This document shows positions 32,614-41,034 of a DNA stretch of 41,034 nucleotides, in pieces. The translations under genes were made by a program, and so were the position numbers. This DNA comes from Actinomyces oris (GTDB lineage: Bacteria > Actinomycetota > Actinomycetes > Actinomycetales > Actinomycetaceae). Below the pieces are notes generated by a model. The model did no database searches. It had not been told where the DNA came from and saw nothing but the letters and a program-made list of their open reading frames with translations. Positions within the stretch are counted from its first letter, which is position 1. Each line of letters starts with the position of its first letter. Where the stretch lies: assembly GCF_001937445.1 (NCBI RefSeq), contig NZ_MSKS01000008.1, positions 1-41,034 on the forward strand. The letters are read 5' to 3'.

Positions 32614-34350
32614 CTACTCCTGGTTCCAGGCCTGCCAGAGGCTCGCGTACTCCTCGCCGAGGGCCACGAGCTCGTCGTGGCTGCCCAGCTCGACGATCCG
32701 CCCGTCCATGACGACGGCGACCCGGTCGGCGTCGGCGGCCGTGTAGAGGCGGTGGGCCACCTCGATGACGGTGCGCCCGGCCAGCGCCGTGGACAGGGTC
32801 CGCTCCAGGGTGCGGGCGGCGCGCGGGTCCAGCAGTGAGGTGGCCTCGTCCAGGATGAGCGTGTGCGGGTCCAGCAGCACCAGCCGGGCCAGCGCCACCT
32901 CCTGGGCCTGAGCGGGGCTGAGCTCGAGGTGCCCCGAGCCGACCATCGTGTTCATCCCCTCGGGCAGCGCGTCCACCCAGGCATCGGCCCCGATGGCCTC
33001 GATGGCCTCGCGGATCGTCTCATCGGAGGCGCCCGGGCGCCCCAGGCGCACGTTGTCCGCCACGGTGCCGACGAACACGTGGTGCTCCTGGGTCACCAGG
33101 GCCACGTGGCGGCGCAGCTCGTCCTCGGTCAGGTCCGTCAGCGACACCCCGCCCACGGTGACGCTCCCGGAGGTGGGCGGGTTGATGCCCGCCAGCATCC
33201 GCCCCAGCGTGGACTTGCCCGACCCCGAGGGCCCGACGACGGCCAGCCGCTCCCCGGGCACGAGCTCCAGGTCGATCCCGTGGAGCACCTCGACGCCCTC
33301 CCGGTAGGAGAAGCGCACGTCGTCGAGCACGATCCGCGTGCCTTGGGGCTCCTCGCCGGTGGGGGCGCGGTCGTCGGGGACCTCCTCCACCCCCAGGATG
33401 CGGGACAAGGATGCCTGGGCGATCTGGACCTGGTCGACCCAGAACATGAGCTGGCCCACCGGCTTGCGCAGCTCCATGGAGTAGAGGGCCACCGTGGTGA
33501 TCGCCCCCAGGGTCGCGTAGCCGCGGGCGGCCAGGAACCCGCCCCACAGGAGGATGACGACGACGGGCGCTCGCCAGGCGACGTCGAGCACCATGAACAG
33601 GCGCACCCGCAGCGCGGCCGTGTAGCGCTCCAGGGACCAGGCCTCCTTGATGGAGGCCATGATGGCCCGCTCGCGGCGCGCCCCGATGCCCAGGGCGTCC
33701 ACGGTCTCGGCGTGCTCAACCGTCTCGGAGACCGCCCCGTTGAGGCGGGCCTGGGCGGCCGACTCGGCCCGGTAGGCGGGGATGGAGATCGGCAGGTACC
33801 AGCGCATCATCGACCACACGGGCGGGGCGATGACGAGCAGCCCGAGCGCCAGGAGAGGGTCGGCGACGGCGGCGGCCAGGAGGGTGAAGACGATCGTCAC
33901 CACGCACACGAGGATCTGGGGGATCCCCACCCGCACGAGGAACTCGATGCGGGAGACGTCGGTGGTGGTGCGCCCCACGAGGTCGCCGGTGCCGGCGGAC
34001 TCCACGGCGCTCAGCGGCAGGTGCACCACCCGGTTCATCATGCGCTCGCGCAGCTCGGCGAAGACCGACTCGCCCAGGGTGCGGGCGTGCTTCTGGGCGA
34101 AGCGGTTGATGAGCGCCCCCACGAGCGTGACCGCGATGATGGTCAGCACGATCCGGTCCACGTAGCCGGCGTCGGCCCGCCCGGCCGAGACCCGCCCGAC
34201 CAGCCGCCCCAGCAGCTGCGGGGCCACGAGCGTGGACAGGACCGCCGTGATCTGGAGGACCAGGACGACGGCGAAGCGCCCCCGGTAGGAGGCCATGATG
34301 CGGAAGGTCTTGCGCAGGGCGACGGGCCCGGGCGCGACGGGAAGCGCCAT
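32614..34350 (-). CDS. ABC exporter half-transporter, catalytically complete ATP-binding half
   Basis: This 578-aa protein has an ABC exporter transmembrane domain (six helices, about 15-300) and a nucleotide-binding domain with Walker A GPSGSGKST (about 373), Walker B LILDEATSLLD (about 500) and the switch His in EVAHRLY (about 530). Its signature loop is LSPAQAQ instead of LSGGQ. In a heterodimer, its intact Walker A/B/His would face the partner's normal LSGGQ to make the working ATP site. Its poor signature faces the partner's dead Walker motifs. The ATG at 34350 shares one base with the partner's stop (TGATG), so the two proteins are made together. The substrate is unknown; such pairs usually export drugs, lipids or peptides. 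Confidence 0.9.
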   Translation of the reverse strand: MALPVAPGPVALRKTFRIMASYRGRFAVVLVLQITAVLSTLVAPQLLGRLVGRVSAGRADAGYVDRIVLTIIAVTLVGALINRFAQKHARTLGESVFAELRERMMNRVVHLPLSAVESAGTGDLVGRTTTDVSRIEFLVRVGIPQILVCVVTIVFTLLAAAVADPLLALGLLVIAPPVWSMMRWYLPISIPAYRAESAAQARLNGAVSETVEHAETVDALGIGARRERAIMASIKEAWSLERYTAALRVRLFMVLDVAWRAPVVVILLWGGFLAARGYATLGAITTVALYSMELRKPVGQLMFWVDQVQIAQASLSRILGVEEVPDDRAPTGEEPQGTRIVLDDVRFSYREGVEVLHGIDLELVPGERLAVVGPSGSGKSTLGRMLAGINPPTSGSVTVGGVSLTDLTEDELRRHVALVTQEHHVFVGTVADNVRLGRPGASDETIREAIEAIGADAWVDALPEGMNTMVGSGHLELSPAQAQEVALARLVLLDPHTLILDEATSLLDPRAARTLERTLSTALAGRTVIEVAHRLYTAADADRVAVVMDGRIVELGSHDELVALGEEYASLWQAWNQE

Positions 34351-36296
34351 CAGCAGCTCGCCTCCGCGTCCTCACCCATGGCCCGTGAGACGACGGCGCG
34401 GTAGTCGGCCGCCTGCGCGTGGCCGTCGCGGGCCATGGCCATGAGCTCGCGGTGCGTGGAGCGCAGCAGCTCGGCCCCGTCGGAGTCGAGGAAGGCGACC
34501 TCGTCGCAGGCCTCCAGGACCAGCGGCGAGGCGGTGACGACGACGGTCGTGCGCCCGGCGCGGGCCCGGTGCACCTGGGCGGCCACGCGGGCCTCGGTGT
34601 GGGAGTCCAGGGCGGAGGTCGGCTCGATGAGCACGAGCGTGGGCGCCTCGGTCAGCAGCGCCCGGGCCAGGGCCACGCGCTGGCGCTGCCCGCCGGACAG
34701 GGACCGGCCCTTCTCGGTGATCATCCCGGCCAGGCCCTCGCTCAGGGAGGTGAGGACATCGCCGGCGTCGGCGATCTCGATGGCCTCGATGAGCCGGTCG
34801 TCGCCGGGGGCCTCGCGCTCCTGGGGGCGGACCCGCTGGTCGACGTCGGCCCCGGTGGTGCGTTCGGCCTCGGCGCGCACGAGGTCCTCCAGGCCCGCCG
34901 GCTGCGGGTCGGGGCCGCCGCGCACGTCGAGGGCCTCGCGCAGGGTCCCGGTGAAGAGCTGGGCGGTGGCGCCGGAGACGACGACGCTGGCGCGCACCTG
35001 CTCCAGGGGCATGGTGGTCAGTGGCCGGCCCGCCAGGGTCACGGTGGGGCCGGCGTCGGTGAAGCGCCCCAGGCGCGTGGCCAGGTCGGCGGAGACCTGC
35101 GGGTCGGGGCACACGAGGGCCGTCATGCGGCCCTCCTTGAGGCGCAGGCCGCTGCCGGTGTCCACCAGGTCGCCGCTGACGGGGTGGGCGGCGGCCGGGT
35201 CGAGGCTGAGGCGCTCCACGAGGCTGCCGGCGGCCGGCGCCACCTCCAGCAGGCGGCTCAGGCGCCGGGCGCCGACGACGGCCCGGGTGTAGTCCTGCAC
35301 GGAGCTGGTGAACACCCACAGCGGCCAGGACAGGTAGGCGGTGTAGCCGTAGAAGGTGATGAGCCCGCCGGGGGTGAGGCTGCCGGCCACGGCCATGCGC
35401 GCCGCCACCCACACGACGATGGCGGCGAAGAGCCCGGGCAGCAGCACCTGGAGGGTCATGAGGGTGGCCTGGGAGGAGGCCACCTCGACGCCGCGGCGCC
35501 GCAGCTCCTGGGAGGCGTCCCGGTAGCGGCGGGCGAAGACGTCCTCCCCGCCGATGCCCCGCAGGATCCGCAGGCCCGCCACCGTGTCCGTGGTGATCGT
35601 GGTGACCGCGGACTGGGCCTCGCGCTGAACGGCCTGACGCTTCTGCAGGGGACGGATGACCAGGGTGACGATGGCCGCCACCAGCGGCATGCCCAGGATG
35701 ACGATGAGCCCCAGGCTCACCGAGGTGCGCAGCATGAGGACGGCCACGACGAGGAAGCTGGCCGCCGCCCCCAGCAGGGCCGGTAGGTGCTCGATGAGAT
35801 TGCCCAGGTAGTCGGCGTCGGAGGCGATGATGGTGGCGACCTCACCGGTGGAGACCTGCCGGGACAGGTCCTTGCCCGTGGCGGAGATCTGGCGGCCCAC
35901 GAGCCGGTCGACGTCGAAGCCGGTGCGCATCCAGGCCATCATCCCGAAGTAGGACAGCATCGTGTCTCCGACGGCGTAGACGACGAACAGCACCAGCAGC
36001 AGGGCGCCGATGCCCCAGACGCGGCCGTTGAGGCCGTTCTCGATGCCGGCGTCCAGGGCCTGCCCCAGGAAGGCCGGCACGATCGCCTGAATGATGTTGG
36101 AGGTGCAGGCCGCCAGGGTCGCCAGGGTGACCGGGACGGCGGCGCGTCGCAGCAGCCAGCGCAGAAGCGCCCCGGCCCCCAGGGACGGGGGATGGGGCAG
36201 TGGGGCGTCGGGAGTCATGGACTGCAGGGGCCGTGCAGTCAGGGCGGACAGCGCTGCCGGGACGGTCGGGAACGACCGGGAGGACGATTCGGGCAT
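34350..36296 (-). CDS. ABC exporter half-transporter with degenerate ATP site
   Basis: This 648-aa protein has an ABC transmembrane domain (about 45-340) and an ATP-binding domain that lacks key residues. Walker A is replaced by [12 protein letters not shown] (about 393-404), with no GKS/T. Walker B reads [10 protein letters not shown], where the expected Asp is Ile. The switch His is lost in VVVTASPL. The signature [16 protein letters not shown] (about 530) is perfect. This is the classic asymmetric heterodimer partner. An insert between Walker A and signature ([13 protein letters not shown]) adds length. I took the ATG at 36296; the ATG at 36218 would fit the domain equally well and neither has a clear SD. 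It precedes the second half-transporter with a one-base overlap. Confidence 0.88.
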   Translation of the reverse strand: MPESSSRSFPTVPAALSALTARPLQSMTPDAPLPHPPSLGAGALLRWLLRRAAVPVTLATLAACTSNIIQAIVPAFLGQALDAGIENGLNGRVWGIGALLLVLFVVYAVGDTMLSYFGMMAWMRTGFDVDRLVGRQISATGKDLSRQVSTGEVATIIASDADYLGNLIEHLPALLGAAASFLVVAVLMLRTSVSLGLIVILGMPLVAAIVTLVIRPLQKRQAVQREAQSAVTTITTDTVAGLRILRGIGGEDVFARRYRDASQELRRRGVEVASSQATLMTLQVLLPGLFAAIVVWVAARMAVAGSLTPGGLITFYGYTAYLSWPLWVFTSSVQDYTRAVVGARRLSRLLEVAPAAGSLVERLSLDPAAAHPVSGDLVDTGSGLRLKEGRMTALVCPDPQVSADLATRLGRFTDAGPTVTLAGRPLTTMPLEQVRASVVVSGATAQLFTGTLREALDVRGGPDPQPAGLEDLVRAEAERTTGADVDQRVRPQEREAPGDDRLIEAIEIADAGDVLTSLSEGLAGMITEKGRSLSGGQRQRVALARALLTEAPTLVLIEPTSALDSHTEARVAAQVHRARAGRTTVVVTASPLVLEACDEVAFLDSDGAELLRSTHRELMAMARDGHAQAADYRAVVSRAMGEDAEASC

Positions 36297-36424
36297 GATC
36301 GCACGAGGCTATCGGAGGGGAAGCCTGCGCGGCAGAGGCAGAGGCGGTGACAAGGAAGATACCGGGCGCGGGAATACCCGCCGGGCATGGCTCGGGCGGC
36401 CGCCAGGCCGGGGTACGCGACGTG

Positions 36425-36471
36425 CCGGCGCCCCGGCCCGCCCCCGTCGCGGGGGTCGGCCGGGGCGCCGG
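36425..36471 (-). terminator. Strong hairpin terminator after the FtsX-type permease gene
   Basis: CCGGCGCCCCGGCC (36425-36438) pairs perfectly with GGCCGGGGCGCCGG (36458-36471). CCCCCG/CGGGGG adds an inner stem. It lies 30 bp past the stop at 36501 and before the next operon. There is no U tract, as usual in high-GC actinobacteria. Confidence 0.65.
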
Positions 36472-36500
36472 GCTTGCTCGGCATACTCGGCGAACGCTGC

Positions 36501-39083
36501 TCACTCGGTGGCGATGGCGTCCAGGACGGGAATCCGGGAGGCGCGCAGCGCCGGCCACAGGGCCGCGATGACGCCGACCACCACGGAGAGCACGAGCATG
36601 CCCACCATCTGGCCCCAGGGGATGCTGAGGCTCGTCAGTCCCTGATCCTCCAGGACCTCCTTGAGGGCGGCGGCCAGGACCACCCCGGTCGCCCCGCCCA
36701 GGACGGTGCCGTACAGGGAGGTGAGGACCGACTCGGTGATGATCTCCCCGGCCAGCTGGGCCTTGCCCAGGCCGACGGCGCGCATGAGCCCGATCTCGCG
36801 GGTGCGCTCGGAGACCGAGAGCACCAGGGTGTTGACGATGCCCAGGATGGCGATGGCGATGCTCAGTCCCAGCAGGCCGTAGAGGACGGCGAGCATCCGG
36901 TTGATCTGCTGGCCGACCTGGTCGGAGATCTCGTTGGCGTCGCGCACCGCGTACTGGTAGGTGTCGGCCACGATGTCGCGGGCCTTGCCCCGCACCGTGT
37001 CGAGGTCGGTGCCCTCCTTGAGGGTCAGGAGCATGCCCTGCGGCGAGTCCAGGACGTGGGCCGGGTCCGTGCTGGTGCTCGGCGAGTTCCAGGAGCCCAC
37101 TGCTGCCGCCAGCTCGGGGGAGACGTAATAGTTGCCGCCGGTTCCCTTCGGGTCGACGACGGCGCTGACCGTGGCCTCAACCGACCCGGTGGGGCCGGTG
37201 ACGGAGACCTTGTCCCCGAGCTTGAGGCCCTCGTCCTTCTTCGCGGCCACGTGGGTGGCGTCCAGGTCCTTCACGGACCCGGCGCTCGCGGAGACGTCGT
37301 AGGCCTTGGAGTAGGTGCCGGGATCGACGACGATGACGGTGGCGGCGGCGTTCTGGCTGCCGTCCGGCTTGGTGACGGAGTCGGCGTAGATGGAGTAGGA
37401 GGAGGTCTCCTTGACCCCGTCGATGGCGGCGATCTCCTTGGCCTTGTCGGCCGAGAGCCGGGTGCTCAAACTGCCGACGGTGGCGGGCTGGACCACGAGG
37501 TCGGCCTTGAGGGACTTGTCGATCTCGTCAGAGGTCGAGGACTGGAAGGAGGCGGCCAGCGTGGCGCCGGCGCACACCAGGGCCATGCCCACCATGAGGG
37601 CTCCGGAGGTGTTGGCCGTGCGGCGCGGGTTATGGACGATGTTGCGCACCGCCAGGCGCCCGGCGGGCCGCAGCAGCCGGAAGGGCAGACCCAGCACGGC
37701 CACCACCGGGCGGGCCAGGGTCGGGGAGACGATGAGCAGTCCCAGGACCGTGCCGCCCGCGCCCAGCCCCATGATGAGACCGCGCTGCGTCAGGTCCGCG
37801 TTCACCCACGCGGCGGCGATCGCGGCCGCTCCGGCCGCCAGCAGCAGCCCGCCCAGGATCGTGCGCAGCACCAGGGACTTCTCCCGGGATCCCGACACGC
37901 CGCGCATGGCCTCCACCGGGTGGGTCAGGGCGGCCTCCCGAGCCGGCAGCAGAGCACCGACGACGGTGACGGCCAGCCCCACCGCCAGCGAGATCGCGAT
38001 GATCGTCCCGCTCAGGCCCGTGCCCTCCAGCAGCGGCATGCCCGCGGCGTCGAGCAGCGCGGACAGCCCGGCCAGGAGGCCCGCGCCCGCGGCCACGCCC
38101 AGGGCGGAGCCGACGATGCCGATGACGACCGCCTGCAGGAACACCACGCCGAACACGGAGGCCGGCGAGGCCCCGACCGCCCGTAGGAGGGCGAACTCCT
38201 TGACCCGCTGACGCACGCTCATCGCGAAGGAGTTCATGATGATGAAGGAGCCCACGAACATCGCGACGACGACGAAGACCAGCAGGAAGACCTGGACGAA
38301 GCCCAGCTGCTCCTCAATGGTCTTGTTCTGCTCCTTGATGACCTCGGCGCGGGGCTGGACCTGGGCGCCGTCGGGAAGGATCTTGGTGATCTCGGACTTG
38401 ACCGTCTCCACCGAGGCGCCCTGGGCGACGTCGACGGAGATGTTCAATACCTTGCCGTTCGGGGCGGCGATGGGCATGAGCCAGCTCGGGTCCACGCCCA
38501 CGACCGTCGCGCTGGCCATGGAGGACTCGTAGTGGAACTCGCCGACCACGGTGACCTCGGTGGGTGAGCCCTGTACCACGATGTGTGTCTTGTCCCCGAC
38601 CTTGAGGCCGGAGTTCTTCAGGGCGTCGGACTCCAGGGTGATCTCACCGGCTCCTTGAGGCTTGTGGCCCTGGACCCAGGTCAGGCCCTTCTCGTTGTCG
38701 TACAGCGGTATGAAGATCGTGGGGGCTCCGGTGGTGGTGACCGGGGCGTTGTTGGCTCCCACGAGGACCCCGACCGTCTGGACGCCGGGGTTGGCGGTCT
38801 CGACGCCGTCGATCTGCTTGATCTGCTCGGTCAGGGAGCTGTCGATGGGCTGGGTGAGCAGGGACTTCGACGAGCTGTCGTCGCCGCTGCCGGCGAGCTT
38901 GGGGCCCTGGACGTACAGGTCGGAGGTGATGGTGGATGAGGTCAGCTTGGAGAAGGTCTCCGACATGGAGGCGCGCAGGGCGAGCGTGCCCGACAGGAAC
39001 GCCACCCCAAGCATGACGGCGAAGGTAGTCAGAAAGAACTGTTTGGCGTGGGCGCGCACGGAGCGCCAGGCGACTCGTCTCAC
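36501..39083 (-). CDS. MacB/FtsX-type ABC transporter permease
   Basis: This 860-aa protein has the duplicated FtsX layout. It has an N-terminal transmembrane helix (about 16-36) and an extracellular core (about 40-250). A three-helix FtsX block follows (about 262-390, with VRQRVKEFALLRAVGAS), then two central helices (about 410-460), a second core, and a final FtsX block (about 735-855, with SERTREIGLMRAVGLGKAQL). The GTG at 39083 lies 3 nt after the stop of the ATPase gene, so the two are coupled. The pair would be a mechanotransmission-type ABC system acting on lipids, lipoproteins or peptides at the cell surface. The substrate cannot be inferred. A strong hairpin follows the stop. Confidence 0.9.
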   Translation of the reverse strand: MRRVAWRSVRAHAKQFFLTTFAVMLGVAFLSGTLALRASMSETFSKLTSSTITSDLYVQGPKLAGSGDDSSSKSLLTQPIDSSLTEQIKQIDGVETANPGVQTVGVLVGANNAPVTTTGAPTIFIPLYDNEKGLTWVQGHKPQGAGEITLESDALKNSGLKVGDKTHIVVQGSPTEVTVVGEFHYESSMASATVVGVDPSWLMPIAAPNGKVLNISVDVAQGASVETVKSEITKILPDGAQVQPRAEVIKEQNKTIEEQLGFVQVFLLVFVVVAMFVGSFIIMNSFAMSVRQRVKEFALLRAVGASPASVFGVVFLQAVVIGIVGSALGVAAGAGLLAGLSALLDAAGMPLLEGTGLSGTIIAISLAVGLAVTVVGALLPAREAALTHPVEAMRGVSGSREKSLVLRTILGGLLLAAGAAAIAAAWVNADLTQRGLIMGLGAGGTVLGLLIVSPTLARPVVAVLGLPFRLLRPAGRLAVRNIVHNPRRTANTSGALMVGMALVCAGATLAASFQSSTSDEIDKSLKADLVVQPATVGSLSTRLSADKAKEIAAIDGVKETSSYSIYADSVTKPDGSQNAAATVIVVDPGTYSKAYDVSASAGSVKDLDATHVAAKKDEGLKLGDKVSVTGPTGSVEATVSAVVDPKGTGGNYYVSPELAAAVGSWNSPSTSTDPAHVLDSPQGMLLTLKEGTDLDTVRGKARDIVADTYQYAVRDANEISDQVGQQINRMLAVLYGLLGLSIAIAILGIVNTLVLSVSERTREIGLMRAVGLGKAQLAGEIITESVLTSLYGTVLGGATGVVLAAALKEVLEDQGLTSLSIPWGQMVGMLVLSVVVGVIAALWPALRASRIPVLDAIATE

Positions 39084-39086
39084 GGC

Positions 39087-39926
39087 TCAGGCCCCCTCGG
39101 CGGCCGAGCCGGCGCTCTGAGCGGTGGCTGCGGGGGCGGGCTCGGTCTCGCTCAGCTCGCGCAGGGCGTCCAGGACCCGGTCGCGGTCGGGCTCGTCCAG
39201 CTGGGCGACGACGTGCCCGTCGCGCAGGAAGATGACGGTGTCGGCCCAGGCGGCCGCCTCCGGCTCGTGGGTCACCATGACCACCGACTGCCGCAGGTCG
39301 TCGACGCTGCGGCGCAGGATCTCCAGGACCTGGTCGGTGGAGTGGGAGTCCAGGTTCCCGGTGGGCTCATCGGCGAAGACGACCGCAGGCTCGCCCACGA
39401 GCGCCCGGGCGCAGGCCACGCGCTGGACCTGGCCGCCGGAGAGCTCGGCGGGCCGGTGGGACAGGCGCTCCCTGAGGCCGACGGCGTCGATCACCTGGTC
39501 GAAACGCTGCGGGTTGACCTTCTTGCGGGCGATATCCAGGGGCAGGGTGATGTTCTCCGCCGCCGTGAGGGTGGGGACCAGGTTGAAGGACTGGAAGATG
39601 AAGCCGATGCGCTCGCGGCGCAGGCGGGTGAGGCGACGCTGGTTCATGGAGGAGACCATGTCGCCGTCGAGCATGATCTCCCCGGAGGTGATCGAGTCCA
39701 GGCCGGCCAGGCAGTGCATGAGCGTGGACTTGCCGGAGCCGGACGGCCCCATGATGGCGGTGAAGCGGGCTCGGGCGATGTCGACGTTGACGGAGTCGAG
39801 CGCTGTGACGGCGCCCGAGCCGCGGCCGTAGACCTTGGTGAGGTTGCGCGCGGAGACCACGGGGTCATCCACCGGCTGGTGGGGCGTGAGGACAGAGGAT
39901 ATGGCGACTGGGGTGGAGTTACTCAT
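39087..39926 (-). CDS. MacB/LolD-type ABC transporter ATP-binding protein
   Basis: This is a 279-aa protein from the ATG at 39926. It shows Walker A GPSGSGKST (about 60), Q-loop FIFQSFNLVPTLTAAENI, signature LSGGQVQRVACARAL (about 160), Walker B VVFADEPTGNLDS and the switch His in VMVTHEPEAA. The HCLAGLD and NLDSxST features place it in the MacB/LolD/FtsE group. The open frame extends to 40130, but the ATG at 39926 begins the conserved part (after a short Ser/Pro-rich tail). The upstream stretch is repeat-like GC-rich DNA. Its C-terminus ends in an Ala/Pro/Glu-rich tail of about 25 residues. It energises the downstream FtsX-type permease, and the intergenic gap is 3 nt. Confidence 0.92.
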   Translation of the reverse strand: MSNSTPVAISSVLTPHQPVDDPVVSARNLTKVYGRGSGAVTALDSVNVDIARARFTAIMGPSGSGKSTLMHCLAGLDSITSGEIMLDGDMVSSMNQRRLTRLRRERIGFIFQSFNLVPTLTAAENITLPLDIARKKVNPQRFDQVIDAVGLRERLSHRPAELSGGQVQRVACARALVGEPAVVFADEPTGNLDSHSTDQVLEILRRSVDDLRQSVVMVTHEPEAAAWADTVIFLRDGHVVAQLDEPDRDRVLDALRELSETEPAPAATAQSAGSAAEGA

Positions 39927-40099
39927 AGGTTCAGTCTGGCAGTGGTATGGGACGGGTGAATCCTCCTGGCGGAGGACCGTCCCCTGAGCGCGGGGCCGCT
40001 CGACCCTGACCCGGGGTCGGGGAGGTCCCTGACGTGAGGGCGGAAGGGGGTGCAGCGGCGTCGAGGATGAGAAGCGTTTCTCCTGGCTTGTTCCGTTTT

Positions 40100-40130
40100 T
40101 TGAACCTTGCAGCCGATTCATGGCTACCAT
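40100..40130 (+). promoter_or_regulatory. Possible promoter of the vLRR gene
   Basis: TTGAAC (40100-40105), a 19-bp gap and TACCAT (40125-40130) resemble a sigma-70 promoter with a long spacer, giving a leader of about 90 nt. Nearby, GAGAA/TTCTC arms (40069-40082) form a small inverted repeat between the divergent genes. Confidence 0.3.
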
Positions 40131-40225
40131 CGGGGATGATCGGAGCCTGGTGAAGGACCCGGGATGGGTTGGCTGTGTGCCCGATCAGTCGAGGTCACCC
40201 ATACGTTCTCCCGGAAAGGCCCTGC

Positions 40226-41034
40226 ATGGATCCGGTTCAGCTCATGATGGCGGCGCACCAGGCCAATGCGGCGGTCGCCGCTCAGACTCCGGACCAGGCT
40301 CTGCAGGCCGCGATTGCGCAGAGCCGGCCCGACCTGTGGGCGCCGCTGTCAACCAACCCGGCCGCCTATCCCGACCTGCTCGGCTGGCTGGCCAGTACCG
40401 GCAACGTCGAGGTCCTCGCCAACCTCCGTGCGCGCGGCTACCTGACCGACGACGCAGCCGCCAATGCTGCTGGTGGCGTGGGTGACGCGGGGGCTGTGGC
40501 TGCGCCTGATAGTGCGGCCGGCGAGCCCACCGTGGATCCTGCTCTCGCTCAGGAGGACCAGGCTGAGTCGGCGGGGCCGGTCGAGTCAGCAGAAGCGGCT
40601 GACGACGGCGTCGCGCCGGTGGACGAGGATCCTGCCGAGGACTCTGAGGACACCGAGGGCGCTGAGGATGCCGAGGCTGAGAGCCTGGCTTCGGAGGACC
40701 AGCACGTCGAGAACACCGCCGTCGACGAGTCTGCCGATGAGCACGGCGCGGAGCCCGCTGATGAGGCCGAGGAACCGGGGACTGATGAGCCTGCCGAGGA
40801 CGTCGCCGAGGAGGCCACGGATGCCGACGACTCTGGCGAGGCCGGTGACGAGCAGGAGGCAGAGGAGTCTACCGAGGCTGCCGATGAGGCTGAGGGCGAG
40901 GAAGCCGCGGAGTCGGCGGCTGAGGCTGCCACTGAGCCCGATACGGAGGACTCCGCCGAGGAGGCCACGGATGCCGACGACTCTGGCGAGGCCGGTGACG
41001 AGCAGGAGGCAGAGGAGTCTACCGAGGCTGCCGA
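40226..41034 (+). CDS. Variant leucine-rich repeat protein with acidic repeat tail (partial)
   Basis: The frame starts at ATG 40226 with GGAAAGG 6 nt upstream and stays open to the window end (269 codons seen). Residues about 1-75 (AAHQANAAVAAQTPDQALQAAIAQSRPDLW...NPAAYPDLLGWLASTGN, shown by fragments) match the variant leucine-rich-repeat (LRV-type) domain of actinobacterial proteins. Everything after about residue 95 is made of Glu, Asp, Ala, Ser and Thr and must be disordered. It includes an exact 27-codon repeat at 150-bp spacing. In this family a C-terminal membrane or DUF-type region may follow, but it is out of view. The function is unknown. The gene is divergent from the ABC operon. 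Confidence 0.8.
   Translation, partial: MDPVQLMMAAHQANAAVAAQTPDQALQAAIAQSRPDLWAPLSTNPAAYPDLLGWLASTGNVEVLANLRARGYLTDDAAANAAGGVGDAGAVAAPDSAAGEPTVDPALAQEDQAESAGPVESAEAADDGVAPVDEDPAEDSEDTEGAEDAEAESLASEDQHVENTAVDESADEHGAEPADEAEEPGTDEPAEDVAEEATDADDSGEAGDEQEAEESTEAADEAEGEEAAESAAEAATEPDTEDSAEEATDADDSGEAGDEQEAEESTEAA
40804..41034 (+). repeat. 150-bp period coding repeat cut by the window end
   Basis: The 81 bp at 40804-40884 recur exactly at 40954-41034, an offset of 150 bp (50 codons). The window stops inside the second copy, so more copies may follow. Confidence 0.85.

Noticed and set aside
32863..34404. A 513-codon + strand frame opposite the ABC exporter
   Set aside because: It is an antisense shadow of a well-supported ABC gene.

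Overview
The window reads as chromosome of a high-GC Gram-positive actinobacterium, most likely Actinomyces or a close relative. The reasons are the GC of roughly 70%, the purF-purM pair next to a DUF3073 protein and an SCP2-like protein, DUF3618 and DUF1469 membrane-stress style proteins, a variant leucine-rich-repeat protein, and several genes that look leaderless (a TAnnnT box 6-7 nt before the start codon). The species is an inference. The first bases are a G run and the last bases fall inside a repeat, so both ends look like contig or window edges.

Layout. (1) 1-6.7 kb is core genome on the + strand: an SCP2-like protein, an RNB-domain ribonuclease, purF and purM, then a convergent DUF3073 gene. 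(2) 7.5-28.9 kb is a large defence island on the - strand. Its order of transcription is SNF2 helicase, a 1576-aa N6-type DNA methyltransferase, a DEAD/DEAH helicase with a C-terminal PD-(D/E)xK-like nuclease, a 2191-aa helicase-DUF1998-Vsr-like protein, and a UvrD-type helicase with a RelE-like N-terminus. A + strand Phd/RelE toxin-antitoxin pair, a short HTH-like remnant and a small amphipathic-peptide ORF inside a long hairpin sit in the middle. (3) 29.1-30.6 kb holds an intact IS256-family element inserted in a 130-bp inverted-repeat element. (4) 30.9-32.4 kb is a three-gene overlapping operon (DUF1469/holin-like, DUF3618, DUF3618). (5) 32.6-36.3 kb encodes a heterodimeric ABC exporter with one degenerate ATP site. 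(6) 36.5-39.9 kb encodes a MacB/FtsX-type ABC system. (7) 40.2 kb to the end is a vLRR protein with an acidic repeat tail, cut by the window edge.

The most interesting content is the island. It parallels class 1 DISARM (SNF2 helicase, adenine methylase, helicase, DUF1998 protein). It differs in that the helicase and DUF1998 parts appear fused with a Vsr-like nuclease, I see no phospholipase-D-type gene, and a helicase-nuclease and a RelE-UvrD protein are present instead. The helicase-nuclease gene and the presumed target-recognition part of the methylase are visibly lower in GC than the rest, suggesting module exchange.

Three families of short inverted-repeat elements (about 109, 130 and 132 bp), each in two copies of conserved length, lie only between genes. 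One family brackets the whole island in the same orientation. Its right copy carries the IS256 element, and removing the IS plus one copy of a perfect 8-bp target duplication restores the exact length of the intact left copy.
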